From: Porticoccaceae bacterium
GTDB taxonomy: Bacteria > Pseudomonadota > Gammaproteobacteria > Pseudomonadales > Porticoccaceae
NCBI GenBank assembly: GCA_012960115.1
Contig: DUBX01000037.1
Span: forward strand, 1-64,000
Length of the DNA: 64,000 nucleotides
Direction of reading: 5' to 3'
Below are positions 25,809 through 34,030 of the stretch, piece after piece (positions within the stretch are counted from its first letter, which is position 1; each line of letters opens with the position of its first letter). Both the position numbers and the translations under genes were made by a program. Below the pieces are notes generated by a model, which did not search any database, was not told where the DNA came from, and saw only the letters and a program-made list of their open reading frames with translations.

Positions 25809-26723
25809 ATGAATTACTTTCGCCCCGTTTACCCTTTCTTACTGGGGTTGGGTTTTATTTTATGGTCTACAACATTTCTTAAATTAGCCCTTCTAAACAG
25901 TTTGGGGCAGCTTGCTCTGTTCACTGTAGTGGTATGTATACCAATTTGGCGTACTGGCCGTATGAGCTACGTGGATATTGGCTGGCCTTGGGGTCTAGTC
26001 TTACTTGGTATCATTAGCTTTTGTTTTAGCGATGGTTACTGGTTGCGGTCTCTTATTGTTAGCAGTGTGGTTATTTTGATTGGGCTTCGCATGGGGTTAG
26101 GTGCTCTAAAAATGTGGCGCTTGGGCTTTTTGGAAAAAGAGTTTCCTAGATATCAATATCAACGGATAGTCTGGAAAGAAGAAGGCAAAAATAACACAGC
26201 ATTAGCCTTGCAGATAGATGCTATTGCGCAAGGTTTAGCGAATGCCTCATTTTTAGCGTTTCCCATTTTCATTATTGCCTCAAATGGTGATCAAGAATTT
26301 TTGGTACTAGAAATAGTGGGGCTTGTTATTTGGATTCTGGCATTTTTGATGGAATCCATAGCTGATTTCCAGAAGGTTCGTTTTCTTAAAGAAATGAAAA
26401 GAGAAGGTAAGCATCGTCAAGTGTGCAATGTTGGCCTGTGGAAGTACTGCCGGCACCCTAACTATTTTGCTGAGTGGATGGTGTGGAATGGCCTGGTAAT
26501 CGCTGCTATTCCATCTTGGTTGTCGCTTAAAGGTTTCGAAAGCGAGCCAGTATGGTTGTTACTAGGGATAGGGCTTTTGTCGGCCTCCAAATTTATGTAC
26601 ACCACCTTAGTTTATACAACAGGAGCGGTGCCTTCTGAATATTACTCAGTACAGAAAAGACCCGACTACAAAGACTATCAAGAGCAGACAAATCGTTTTT
26701 TCCCAGGACCAAGAAAAAGTTGA
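25809..26723 (+). CDS. DUF1295 membrane protein (steroid 5-alpha-reductase-like)
   Basis: 304 residues with about seven transmembrane helices. The DUF1295 signature is clear near the C-terminus: NVGLWKYCRHPNYFAEWMVWNGL, with the HPNYFxE-type motif of the isoprenylcysteine methyltransferase/5-alpha-reductase superfamily, followed by a Tyr-rich end (RPDYKDYQEQTNRFFP). Probably uses a reduced nucleotide or SAM-like cofactor on a lipid substrate; the reaction is unknown. The gene starts four bases after the last guaA core repeat, so its original promoter has been replaced by whatever lies in the array. Confidence 0.85.
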   Translation: MNYFRPVYPFLLGLGFILWSTTFLKLALLNSLGQLALFTVVVCIPIWRTGRMSYVDIGWPWGLVLLGIISFCFSDGYWLRSLIVSSVVILIGLRMGLGALKMWRLGFLEKEFPRYQYQRIVWKEEGKNNTALALQIDAIAQGLANASFLAFPIFIIASNGDQEFLVLEIVGLVIWILAFLMESIADFQKVRFLKEMKREGKHRQVCNVGLWKYCRHPNYFAEWMVWNGLVIAAIPSWLSLKGFESEPVWLLLGIGLLSASKFMYTTLVYTTGAVPSEYYSVQKRPDYKDYQEQTNRFFPGPRKS

Positions 26724-26833
26724 TAGCAATCCAGGTGCTGAAGGCAGTAGGGCGGTAGATCAGGTCTATAATTATTTATAAGTACTTTTGTTTAGCCGCT
26801 GCTTATGGTGCTGTCCTCTCAGATCAATCTGTT

Positions 26834-27616
26834 CTAATTGACGACCGAAGTCCCGCCATCGACCGGAATAATCTGTCCAGTAATGAAGGCACCTGCCTTT
26901 GATGCGAGCATAATGGCAACGCCTGCGATATCAGTCGCTTCGCCCCAGCGACGCATGGGGATGGTTTTCAACTCTTCCTCAAAGGCTTCTTGGTCACTAC
27001 TCAAAAACTCAGTCATTTTTGAATAAAAGCGGCCAGGGGCAATGGCATTAACGCGAATGTGATCCTTGGCTAATTCAGTTGAGAGTATACGGGTGACCTG
27101 ATGGATAGCTGTCTTGGACACGGCATAACTAAAGTTATCGAGAGCGTTGCCTACTATTCCGGCAATGGAACCAATATTGATAATGCTGGCGGTGTTGTCC
27201 GCAGTGGCGTTCTTTTTTAGCAATGGGGACAGAGCTTGAATCAGGAAGAAGGGGCTTTTGACATTGACATTCATGGTCTTGTCCCAGCCTTTCTCTGGGA
27301 ACTCACCGAAAGGTGCGCCCCAACCTGCACCGGCATTGTTTACTAACACATCAATATGTTGCTCACGGGATATTAATTCGGAAACAAGATGCTGCAAGCC
27401 ATCAGAGGTCGCGATATCGCCCGGAATGGCAATACATTCACCGTACTGATTGAGTTCTGCTGCGGCACTGATACAGGCTTCGGCTTTGCGAGCAGTGATG
27501 TATACGCGTTTGGCCCCGGCTTCAAGAAAGCCTTGCGCCATGTATGAGCCCAGTCCGCGGCTACCACCAGTGACAACGCAGATTTTATCTTGCATAGAAA
27601 ATAACGATTCGATCAT
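26834..27616 (-). CDS. Short-chain dehydrogenase/reductase
   Basis: 260 residues, classical SDR: cofactor motif VTGGSRGLGSYMAQGF, NVLVNNAGAGWG-type NNAG motif, catalytic Ser in NIGSIAG and YAVSK (Tyr-Lys), and GQIIPVDGGTS at the C-terminus. AAGGAA lies 8 nt before the ATG at 27616. Basic residues after the first strand (ARKAEA) suggest NADP(H). Closest types reduce 3-oxoacyl or keto substrates; the specific one is open. Not obviously linked to its neighbours; 264 bp without genes separate it from the HxlR gene. Confidence 0.9.
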   Translation of the reverse strand: MIESLFSMQDKICVVTGGSRGLGSYMAQGFLEAGAKRVYITARKAEACISAAAELNQYGECIAIPGDIATSDGLQHLVSELISREQHIDVLVNNAGAGWGAPFGEFPEKGWDKTMNVNVKSPFFLIQALSPLLKKNATADNTASIINIGSIAGIVGNALDNFSYAVSKTAIHQVTRILSTELAKDHIRVNAIAPGRFYSKMTEFLSSDQEAFEEELKTIPMRRWGEATDIAGVAIMLASKAGAFITGQIIPVDGGTSVVN

Positions 27617-27880
27617 CTCTCATTCCTTGTTCGGTTTTTAGTTAACTGTTGATATTTCAGTTCTTCGCTTTGGTGTGGTTATTCGGTGAATGACATCAAC
27701 AAAAACTCCCCGACAAGTGTCAATAATGTAAGCATCAGCCATGTCGTTATCCTGTTAGTTTTTGCATATATACAGCATGCTTTTTGGTATGTCATTTAGC
27801 ATCATTGATAGGGCACTATCGTTTAAGCGCTTCTAGCCGCAGTGACAAGGAGCTGAGCTAGTGCTTAGAGTTTTTGTGGC

Positions 27881-28228
27881 TCACAATACTTGATTGTCAG
27901 ATAGAGTTTGCACTAGTTCCTCGTGCTCAGAACTCCACCTGCATAGAGAGTCTAAAACTGGCATAAAAGACTGACCAAATTCCGTTAACGAGTATTCAAC
28001 TTTAGGTGGGATTACCTCGAACACCCTGCGATCAATCAATAGATCTCTTTCAAGCTCTCGCAGCTGTTTGGTTAACATTTGCTGAGTAATGGGCGATAGA
28101 ATCCTTTTTAACTCTCCAAACCTGACAGAATCTTCACGTAGATTATAAATGATGGCAATTTTCCATTTGCCGCCAATCAGCTTTACCGCGTTTACCACAG
28201 GACTTTTACAGTTTGTCATAGTATGCAT
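27881..28228 (-). CDS. HxlR-family transcriptional regulator
   Basis: 115 residues, a single winged-helix domain: CKSPVVNAVKLIGGKWKIAIIYNL, with the conserved Cys near the N-terminus, RFGELKRILSPITQQMLTKQL recognition helix and PPKVEYSLTEFG wing. Family members such as HypR, YodB and QorR sense quinones or electrophiles through that Cys. It is divergent from a zinc-free quinone-oxidoreductase-like gene 113 bp away, with repeated operator-like sites between, the same layout as QorR-type control. Confidence 0.9.
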   Translation of the reverse strand: MHTMTNCKSPVVNAVKLIGGKWKIAIIYNLREDSVRFGELKRILSPITQQMLTKQLRELERDLLIDRRVFEVIPPKVEYSLTEFGQSFMPVLDSLCRWSSEHEELVQTLSDNQVL

Positions 28229-28232
28229 TTAT

Positions 28233-28299
28233 ATACTAGTATGATTAAGTTGTCTACTTGTAATAATCATCCTAGTCAATATATCATACTGTCTAGTAT
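28233..28299. promoter_or_regulatory. Repeated ATCATa/CTAGTAT operator-like sites between HxlR gene and oxidoreductase
   Basis: ATACTAGTATGAT (28233-28245), AATCATCCTAGT (28264-28275) and ATCATACTGTCTAGTAT (28283-28299) share ATCAT...CTAG(TAT) halves. They lie in the divergent promoter region, where HxlR proteins bind. Confidence 0.5.
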
Positions 28300-28341
28300 T
28301 AATGGATTCATCATGGTCAATCATCTAAAGGGAAAATAAGC

Positions 28342-29478
28342 ATGTCAGAACAGACTTCAACAGAAATAAGATCAACGGTAACTAGTGAAGGGAATATAGA
28401 GATCTCTATTGCTAGGGTAGAAAAGCCCACCCCTTCAGAAAATGAAGTGTTAATTAAAGTAGAGGCGTCTCCCATTAATCCTTCGGATCTCGGGCTTCTG
28501 ATAAGTTTTGCAGCCGATTTTGATAGTTTGAGTGTTTCAGGTTCTGGTGATAGCACCGTAGCAAAAATGAAAATACACCCGGGATTAATGGGGGCAATGA
28601 AACCAAGATTAGATCAGTCCATGCAAGTAGGTAACGAAGGTGGCGGCGTGGTTGTCGATGCAGGTGCAAATGCCAAGCATTTGATCGGTAAGACAGTGGG
28701 TGTTGCCGGGGGTGCAATGTATTCCCAGTATCGTTGTGTTTCAGCACAGAGCTGTCTGGTGATGGAAGACGGTACAACCCCTGCGGAAGCGTCATCTTCA
28801 TTCGTCAACCCATTGACCGCATTAGCATTTGTTGAAACCATGAAAATGGAAAATCATACAGCCATCGTCAACACTGCTGCAGCGTCTAACCTTGGTCAAA
28901 TGTTGGTTAAAATCTGTAAAGATGATGGTGTTCCACTGGTTAATATCGTCAGAAAACCTGAGCAAGTGAAAGTTCTTAAAGATCTGGGTGCCGAGTATGT
29001 TTGTGATACCAGTGACGCTGACTTTATGAAAGATTTAGTTGATGCTTTGGTAGCAACCGGTGCGACCCTAGGCTTTGATGCCACTGGTGGTGGTAACGAA
29101 GGTAAACTACCAGGACAAATACTCGCGGCAATGGAAATAGCCGCAAACAAAACCGCTAAAGAATACAGTCGCTATGGGTCTGATACCTACAAGCAGGTCT
29201 ACATCTACGGTGGGCTTGACCAAACACCAACAGTGTTGAACCGATCATTTGGCATGCAGTGGGGCTTAGGGGGCTGGTTGCTGACCCCAATGATTGGTAG
29301 AATAGGTATGGAACGCTTCGGACAGATGCGTGAGCGAGTGGCCAAAGAAATCACCACCACCTTTGCCAGCCATTACACTCAGGAAATATCTTTTGAAGAG
29401 ATGCTACAGCCGGAAATTATTAAGGCTTACGCGAAACAAGGCACTGGGGCAAAGTACTTAGTAAACCCCCACAAATAG
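28342..29478 (+). CDS. MDR-family NADPH:quinone oxidoreductase-like protein
   Basis: 378 residues. GroES-like N-terminal domain (ENEVLIKVEASPINPSDLGLL, then GNEGGGVVVDAG) and a Rossmann cofactor domain (AAASNLGQMLVKICKDDGVPLVNIVRKPEQ, GFDATGGGNEGKL). No structural zinc Cys cluster, so it belongs to the quinone-oxidoreductase branch. Reduces quinones or enones with NAD(P)H in the cytoplasm. Divergent to the HxlR gene, its likely repressor; followed after 45 bp by a membrane-protein gene in the same direction. Confidence 0.85.
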   Translation: MSEQTSTEIRSTVTSEGNIEISIARVEKPTPSENEVLIKVEASPINPSDLGLLISFAADFDSLSVSGSGDSTVAKMKIHPGLMGAMKPRLDQSMQVGNEGGGVVVDAGANAKHLIGKTVGVAGGAMYSQYRCVSAQSCLVMEDGTTPAEASSSFVNPLTALAFVETMKMENHTAIVNTAAASNLGQMLVKICKDDGVPLVNIVRKPEQVKVLKDLGAEYVCDTSDADFMKDLVDALVATGATLGFDATGGGNEGKLPGQILAAMEIAANKTAKEYSRYGSDTYKQVYIYGGLDQTPTVLNRSFGMQWGLGGWLLTPMIGRIGMERFGQMRERVAKEITTTFASHYTQEISFEEMLQPEIIKAYAKQGTGAKYLVNPHK

Positions 29479-29523
29479 TAAATTGATAATCCTATTTAAT
29501 TTAGCGAACTTAAGAGAATAACT

Positions 29524-30012
29524 ATGCCAGAGATGACGTTACTAGGTTGGTTTCACACGATATTCGGAGTGTTAGCATTAGGGGCTGCTTTTTACACTCT
29601 GCTAAAATACAAGGCAATTTCACTGGATTCGTTATCAGGAAAACTGTATGTGTATGTCACCATTTTTGTTGCTGGATCCGCCTTGGGAATATATAACCAA
29701 GGCAGTTTTGGCATTGCACATGTCCTTGCGGTGTTAACGCTAGTGGCAGTTGCTGGTGGCATCATTATGGAAAAGCTCAAGCTTTTTGGCTCTTATTCTA
29801 AGTACTTTCAAGCGCTAGGCTACTCAAGCACATTGCTTTTCCACATGATCCCAGCGATCACTGACTTCTTGAGGCGCCTGCCCCTTGGCGACCCCTTCGT
29901 TGACTCTTTCGATGATCCTTTAGTGCTTGGTTTTCATAAGGCATTTTTGCTGATTTATCTAGTAGGTTTAGCTATCCAGATGCGATGGTTAAAGAAAGCA
30001 GGCGCTCTCTAA
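29524..30012 (+). CDS. Four-helix membrane protein, DUF2306-like
   Basis: 162 residues with four to five transmembrane helices (LLGWFHTIFGVLALGAAF, VTIFVAGSALGIYN, IAHVLAVLTLVAVAGGIIM, AFLLIYLVGLAIQMRWL). Conserved His in WFHTIFG, IAHVL, LLFHMIP and FHKAF suggests haem or metal contacts, as in DUF2306-type proteins, but this is not established. Likely co-transcribed with the preceding quinone-oxidoreductase-like gene, ending in a terminator hairpin 24 bp downstream. Function unknown. Confidence 0.7.
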   Translation: MPEMTLLGWFHTIFGVLALGAAFYTLLKYKAISLDSLSGKLYVYVTIFVAGSALGIYNQGSFGIAHVLAVLTLVAVAGGIIMEKLKLFGSYSKYFQALGYSSTLLFHMIPAITDFLRRLPLGDPFVDSFDDPLVLGFHKAFLLIYLVGLAIQMRWLKKAGAL

Positions 30013-30036
30013 ACGACCTGTTCGCCAAATGAAAAA

Positions 30037-30070
30037 GGAGTTAATGGCACAGGTGTCGTTAACTCCCTTT
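30037..30070 (+). terminator. Terminator-like hairpin after the membrane-protein gene
   Basis: GGAGTTAA / TTAACTCC with inner GCAC / GTGT, followed by CTTT. The T run is short. Confidence 0.6.
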
Positions 30071-30135
30071 AGTGGACGGTTCAATTTAGAGCTATTCATA
30101 GGGTAAATTAATGCTGTAGGATCAACAGACGTGTT

Positions 30136-30759
30136 TTGGATAGACATAGAGTCCGCAATAAGGGGTTAAATATTAAAGATAATACTGACTACGCTTATGA
30201 AGTGTTTAATGAGCTAGAAATTAAGAAAGCTATAGTGCAACTCAGCAATTTCGAAGGATGTAAATTTGTTAGTTGTAACTTTTTAGAAGCTCAATTTAAT
30301 GAATGCAAATTTACCGCTTGTGAGTTCAAAGATTCTAATCTTAGTTTAATCAAATTTAATAAATCAAAGTTTATTGAAACAGACTTCAAGAATTGTAAGT
30401 TAACAGGCGTTAACTGGACGACCTTGAATTGGGGCAATTTGATTGTAACAGCGCCAATATTTTTTGAATCATGCGATATATCTTTTTCCATTTTTAGTTC
30501 ATTAGAGTTACAAGAAATATCATTTCAAGATTGTAAGGCCCACGATGTAGATTTTTCAGAATGTAATTTGAAGGGGGCTGATTTCTATAGAACAGACTTA
30601 AAGGATTCTAGATTCGTTTTGTCTAAGCTCGACAATTGTAATTTCCGTGAAGCTATAAATTACTGTATTAATCCTTTAGAAAATTCAATCGAAGGCGCTA
30701 GCTTTAGTTCGCCAGATGTTTTAGATTTACTGAGCGTTTTTAACATTGAAATTGATTAA
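30136..30759 (+). CDS. Qnr/McbG-like pentapeptide-repeat protein
   Basis: 207 residues from a TTG at 30136; no ATG occurs in frame before the repeats. Near-continuous pentapeptide repeats with Cys/Phe and Leu/Phe centres (GCKFVSCNF, NECKFTACEF, CNLKGADFYRTDL), a short break at GVNWTTLNW, and a C-terminal tail GASFSSPDVLDLLSVFNIEID that parallels the Qnr ending (ARFSLPEA-x-LL-x-LDIE). Qnr and McbG proteins mimic DNA and shield gyrase from quinolones or microcin B17. A+T-rich relative to flanks, suggesting transfer. Activity on gyrase is inferred. Confidence 0.75.
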   Translation: MDRHRVRNKGLNIKDNTDYAYEVFNELEIKKAIVQLSNFEGCKFVSCNFLEAQFNECKFTACEFKDSNLSLIKFNKSKFIETDFKNCKLTGVNWTTLNWGNLIVTAPIFFESCDISFSIFSSLELQEISFQDCKAHDVDFSECNLKGADFYRTDLKDSRFVLSKLDNCNFREAINYCINPLENSIEGASFSSPDVLDLLSVFNIEID

Positions 30760-30835
30760 CTTTATTAGGGTGTTTGTCAGTAATCGCACCTAATGGAGCA
30801 TTTTAATTACATCCAAACGCAAAGAGGAGAACCTT

Positions 30836-30889
30836 ATGTTAAACCAAAAAGTTGATCATCTGCCGGGGCTTTGGATTGGTTTGAGTTAA
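30836..30889 (+). CDS. 17-codon ORF, possible leader coupled to the GDCCVxC gene
   Basis: MLNQKVDHLPGLWIGLS-stop, with a strong AGAGGAGA site 5 nt before the ATG at 30836. Its TAA overlaps the ATG of the next gene by one base (TAATG). The next gene has no good ribosome site of its own, so this may be a leader peptide ensuring translation by coupling, or a remnant of a deleted gene. Confidence 0.35.
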   Translation: MLNQKVDHLPGLWIGLS

Positions 30890-31089
30890 TGGATATCCGG
30901 AGTGTAATTACCTGTCCCACATGTGGCGAAAAAAAAGAGGAAACCATGCCAACTGACTTCTGCCAGTGGTATTACGACTGTTCTTTTTGTGGCGAGCTAC
31001 TCAGACCTAAAAAAGGTCATTGTTGTGTGTTTTGCTCCTACGGAAGTAATCCGTGCCCACCCATCCAGAGTGGCGAAGGCTGTTGCTAG
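30889..31089 (+). CDS. GDCCVxC-domain small cysteine-rich protein
   Basis: 66 residues. CPTCGEKKEETMPTDFCQWYYDCSFCGELLRPKKGHCCVFCSYG carries two CxxC pairs and the signature G-(D/H)-CCVxC, here GHCCVFC, followed by SNPCPP. The domain occurs near mercury and other heavy-metal genes and probably binds a metal. The ATG at 30889 shares one base with the stop of a 17-codon upstream ORF. Nearby metal-related genes (a DUF305 protein) support a metal link. Confidence 0.8.
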   Translation: MDIRSVITCPTCGEKKEETMPTDFCQWYYDCSFCGELLRPKKGHCCVFCSYGSNPCPPIQSGEGCC

Positions 31090-31215
31090 GTCACAACCTG
31101 TCTTAGACGCCTAGTAGCTACTTTTGTTGATCTGTTTCTTTAGAATGATGATTCAAATGAGCGCGCTAAAGTGGTTAGGCGATCTCTAAAAATACTAACA
31201 GTCAACGAACGAGCC

Positions 31216-31261
31216 GGTTTAATTAAACGCGTTAAAGCCTGCGCGTTGAGAGGATTAAACC
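31216..31261. repeat. Two-stem imperfect hairpin
   Basis: GGTTTAAT / ATTAAACC outer arms and AACGCG / CGCGTT inner arms with small internal loops. It lies 44 bp past the stop of the DUF305-LVIVD gene on the other strand; no T run. Confidence 0.5.
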
Positions 31262-31304
31262 AAGCACTTTAATCATGAAAAACAAAATCACTTCACTATT
31301 CATC

Positions 31305-33767
31305 TCAGTTTTCAAGATCTTTGGCTATACCTTTGAGTGCGTCATGCAATTTGTTAAGTCGATTAGCTGTTTGAGTGTTAATTATTGCGTCTTTCGCTGA
31401 TATCTTGACTCGTTCCAGTTTCCTGGCGAGCGTATTGTCACCACCAGCATCCATAGCGTTACGAACTTGGCTGAGTAGCTGTTTTAGTCGAGATCCGGCG
31501 CTTTTATTGATCTTGTTGGCCCTGAGGAGTTGATCGATATAAGCATTCGCTACCTCAGGCGCTGCTGGCCATGTCATTGGTACTTGCTGCTGAGGATTGA
31601 ATGACTGCTTTGGGCCTATTATGGGGTAGGCCATAGCAGCAGCACTTATCTCATCTTCACTGAGGTACTCGCTGGGTAGTAGTTTTAACACATCTAGCCC
31701 GCGCACAATTTCGGTGCCATAAATAGCGCCTTGATAGTAATACGCGGACCAATATCCGCCGGTTAACAATTCCTCTGCATGTGCAGGTCCACGATCAAAG
31801 TAGGCAATCTCAATAGGATTAGAGGAATCAGTAAAGTCGACGACCGAAATTCCACCTTGATACCAAGCCTGCACAAAGATATCTCGGCCAGGCACGGGGA
31901 TAATAGCGCCGTTGTGAGCGACGCAGTTCTCTGTTTCTGATTGGGGCGCTGGCAGTTTATAGTGAGCTTGGAATTTAAGCTTTTGATCAATGATGTCATA
32001 GATGGCGTCGGCACCCCAGTTCATTGGATCCCAGGCACGACAGCGTGCTCGACCACCGCCACCCCACTCGTCGGTAAAAAGAATCTTAGTACCGTCATTA
32101 TTAAAGGTGGCTGAATGCCAGTAGGCAAAGCCGGCGTCAGTGACCGCATCAATTCTCACCGGCTTACGTGGATCACTAATATCAAAAAGTATGCCATTTC
32201 CAGAGCAAGCGCCGGCTGCTAAGTTTGCGGTTGGAAATACAGTAATGTCGTGACATTGGTCGGTGCGATAGGTTTCTTGGGTGTCATCGCCGTGGTCACC
32301 TCCACGCCAAAGTCCAGCTAAAACACCGGTTTCTGGGTCAGCAAACACAGTGGGACTATCAATAATCCGTGATTTTGAGGGGTCATTAATGGGTATTTCA
32401 ATCACATCGATACGAAAAAGAGCAGTGCGATCATCCCCCGGCGTGCCGTCGATACAGTTCTCTAACTCTTCTTCTTCGCGAACGCTAGAGGTGCCAGAGT
32501 TGTACACCAGTATTTTGCCATCGGGTGTTGGCCCAGCTACCACTGAATGAGTGTGAGAGCCTCGGCAGGTTTGTACAGCACCGACTTGTAGCGGGCGTGT
32601 TAAATCGGATATGTCAAAGATGCGTATGCCACGGAAGCGTTCCATACTGACATCTTCACTCACACCCTGTAGGCCGCAATCGAGGCGTCCTCGAGTCTGT
32701 TCCACCGACATGATCAGCAAATCACCTACGATTGACACATCTCCCTGACCACCGGGGCACACCACTGAGGTTGCTAGGATTGGCAGACCTGTTTCATCGA
32801 TTTGATAAATATTAAAGCCGTGATAGCTACCGGTAATGAGTAGGTCATCGCGAAACGCCATATCTGTATTATAAAAACTAAGCATCGGATAACGTTTTGC
32901 GTCTGCAGTCTCCTCAACAGACTTGGATTTTTTCTCTTCCTCTTCTTCTGTATCGTTTTCTTTATCTACGTCTTTATTACCGCGGGCTGAAGGATTAGCC
33001 GGATCAAAAAATCCCGGGGGCTTCCGCTGGGCTGCTACCAGCTGCATATACATGATGGCTTCTTCGGCATTAAAGAGTCCTGCAGACAGTCCAGCTCGCG
33101 GATCGCTGGAAAGCCCTATAAGGAGCTTATTCATGCGCTCAATTTCTACTGTTTGATCATTGGCGACATCAGATACAAATTCATTTAGCTGTGGGTCATA
33201 AGCAGACCCAGACTGTTCCCTGAGATCTTTAACCATTTTTATTGCGCCATCATGGTGGTTGATCATGAGAGTTAAAAAGAGTTGATCGAAGTCTGTGCTT
33301 TTTGATCTGGATAGTTGTGCCATCTGTTCTTCAGAGGCCATTCCAGCCATAGTGTGGCTCATATGTTTTGCATGAGTACCGCCGGTATCTGGCACTGATT
33401 CTGTACGCTCGTTTAGCCAGCCTTGCATGAAGCTTATTTCATCGTCTTGAGACACATCAATACGACCCGCTAAATCAAGAATAGCTTGATTATTGGTTCT
33501 TTCAGGAGCAAGACGAGACATCAATAGTGCTTGATCGTGGTGGACAATCATCCCCTGCATGAAAAGCACATCAGCCGCGCTATAGGAGGAATCTGCGATC
33601 GCTACAGCAGTTTCAGCGTCAAGATCGCGTGTCGGCTGCCCGGGTGCGCCGGGTTGAACAATGGGCGCATTGTTTGCCGACTCCAACGCCAAACCATAGC
33701 CACTTGAAAGCAGGATGAGCATACTTAGCGTAATATTTCTTAACAGCTTGCTGACCATTACCATCAT
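31305..33767 (-). CDS. Exported DUF305-LVIVD repeat fusion protein
   Basis: 820 residues; ATG at 33767 follows GAGG by 8 nt. Signal peptide, then a DUF305 ferritin-like half (FMQGMIVHHDQALLMSRLA, FMQGWL, LTLMINHHDGAIKMVKDL) with paired His-His-Asp motifs that may bind copper, then a linker rich in Glu/Lys, then a large beta-propeller of LVIVD type (GDVSIVGDLLIMSV, SHTHSVVAGPT, AYWHSATFNNDGTKILFTDEW) and a helical end. DUF305 alone is usually about 200 residues. Periplasmic or surface location; function unknown. Confidence 0.85.
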   Translation of the reverse strand: MMVMVSKLLRNITLSMLILLSSGYGLALESANNAPIVQPGAPGQPTRDLDAETAVAIADSSYSAADVLFMQGMIVHHDQALLMSRLAPERTNNQAILDLAGRIDVSQDDEISFMQGWLNERTESVPDTGGTHAKHMSHTMAGMASEEQMAQLSRSKSTDFDQLFLTLMINHHDGAIKMVKDLREQSGSAYDPQLNEFVSDVANDQTVEIERMNKLLIGLSSDPRAGLSAGLFNAEEAIMYMQLVAAQRKPPGFFDPANPSARGNKDVDKENDTEEEEEKKSKSVEETADAKRYPMLSFYNTDMAFRDDLLITGSYHGFNIYQIDETGLPILATSVVCPGGQGDVSIVGDLLIMSVEQTRGRLDCGLQGVSEDVSMERFRGIRIFDISDLTRPLQVGAVQTCRGSHTHSVVAGPTPDGKILVYNSGTSSVREEEELENCIDGTPGDDRTALFRIDVIEIPINDPSKSRIIDSPTVFADPETGVLAGLWRGGDHGDDTQETYRTDQCHDITVFPTANLAAGACSGNGILFDISDPRKPVRIDAVTDAGFAYWHSATFNNDGTKILFTDEWGGGGRARCRAWDPMNWGADAIYDIIDQKLKFQAHYKLPAPQSETENCVAHNGAIIPVPGRDIFVQAWYQGGISVVDFTDSSNPIEIAYFDRGPAHAEELLTGGYWSAYYYQGAIYGTEIVRGLDVLKLLPSEYLSEDEISAAAMAYPIIGPKQSFNPQQQVPMTWPAAPEVANAYIDQLLRANKINKSAGSRLKQLLSQVRNAMDAGGDNTLARKLERVKISAKDAIINTQTANRLNKLHDALKGIAKDLEN

Positions 33768-33862
33768 AAATTAGACCTCAATTGGTTCTCTGTGCTCAAT
33801 AAGCTAAGGGTTTTTTCAAGTATTTGATAGTAGCATTCCATCGACAGTTCAACAATTATCTA

Positions 33863-33935
33863 GGTTACCTTTAGTTGCGATCAAAAAGAGCCAGCATAAA
33901 ATTGACATAAGTACTGCCAATATGTAAAGGTTACC
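33863..33935. promoter_or_regulatory. Inverted pair of GGTTACCTTTA-like sites between divergent genes
   Basis: GGTTACCTTTA (33863-33873) and TAAAGGTTACC (33925-33935), ten of eleven bases matching in opposite orientation, 51 bp apart. TTGACA at 33902-33907 stands 17 bp before the second site, so a promoter toward the sulfatase gene could overlap it. Confidence 0.4.
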
Positions 33936-34030
33936 CTAAAGTAGTATTACTCAATCCAAGATTAAGTGGATAATTTTGACGAGGTAATATCCATAATTTA
34001 TTTGATGTCGATGTTGTTCGGAGTAGCGAA

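Noticed and set aside
31150-31261. Integron attC-like site (GTTAGGC and a two-stem hairpin)
   Set aside because: GTTAGGC occurs at about 31173 but no complementary RYYYAAC partner at attC spacing was found, and no integron integrase is present.
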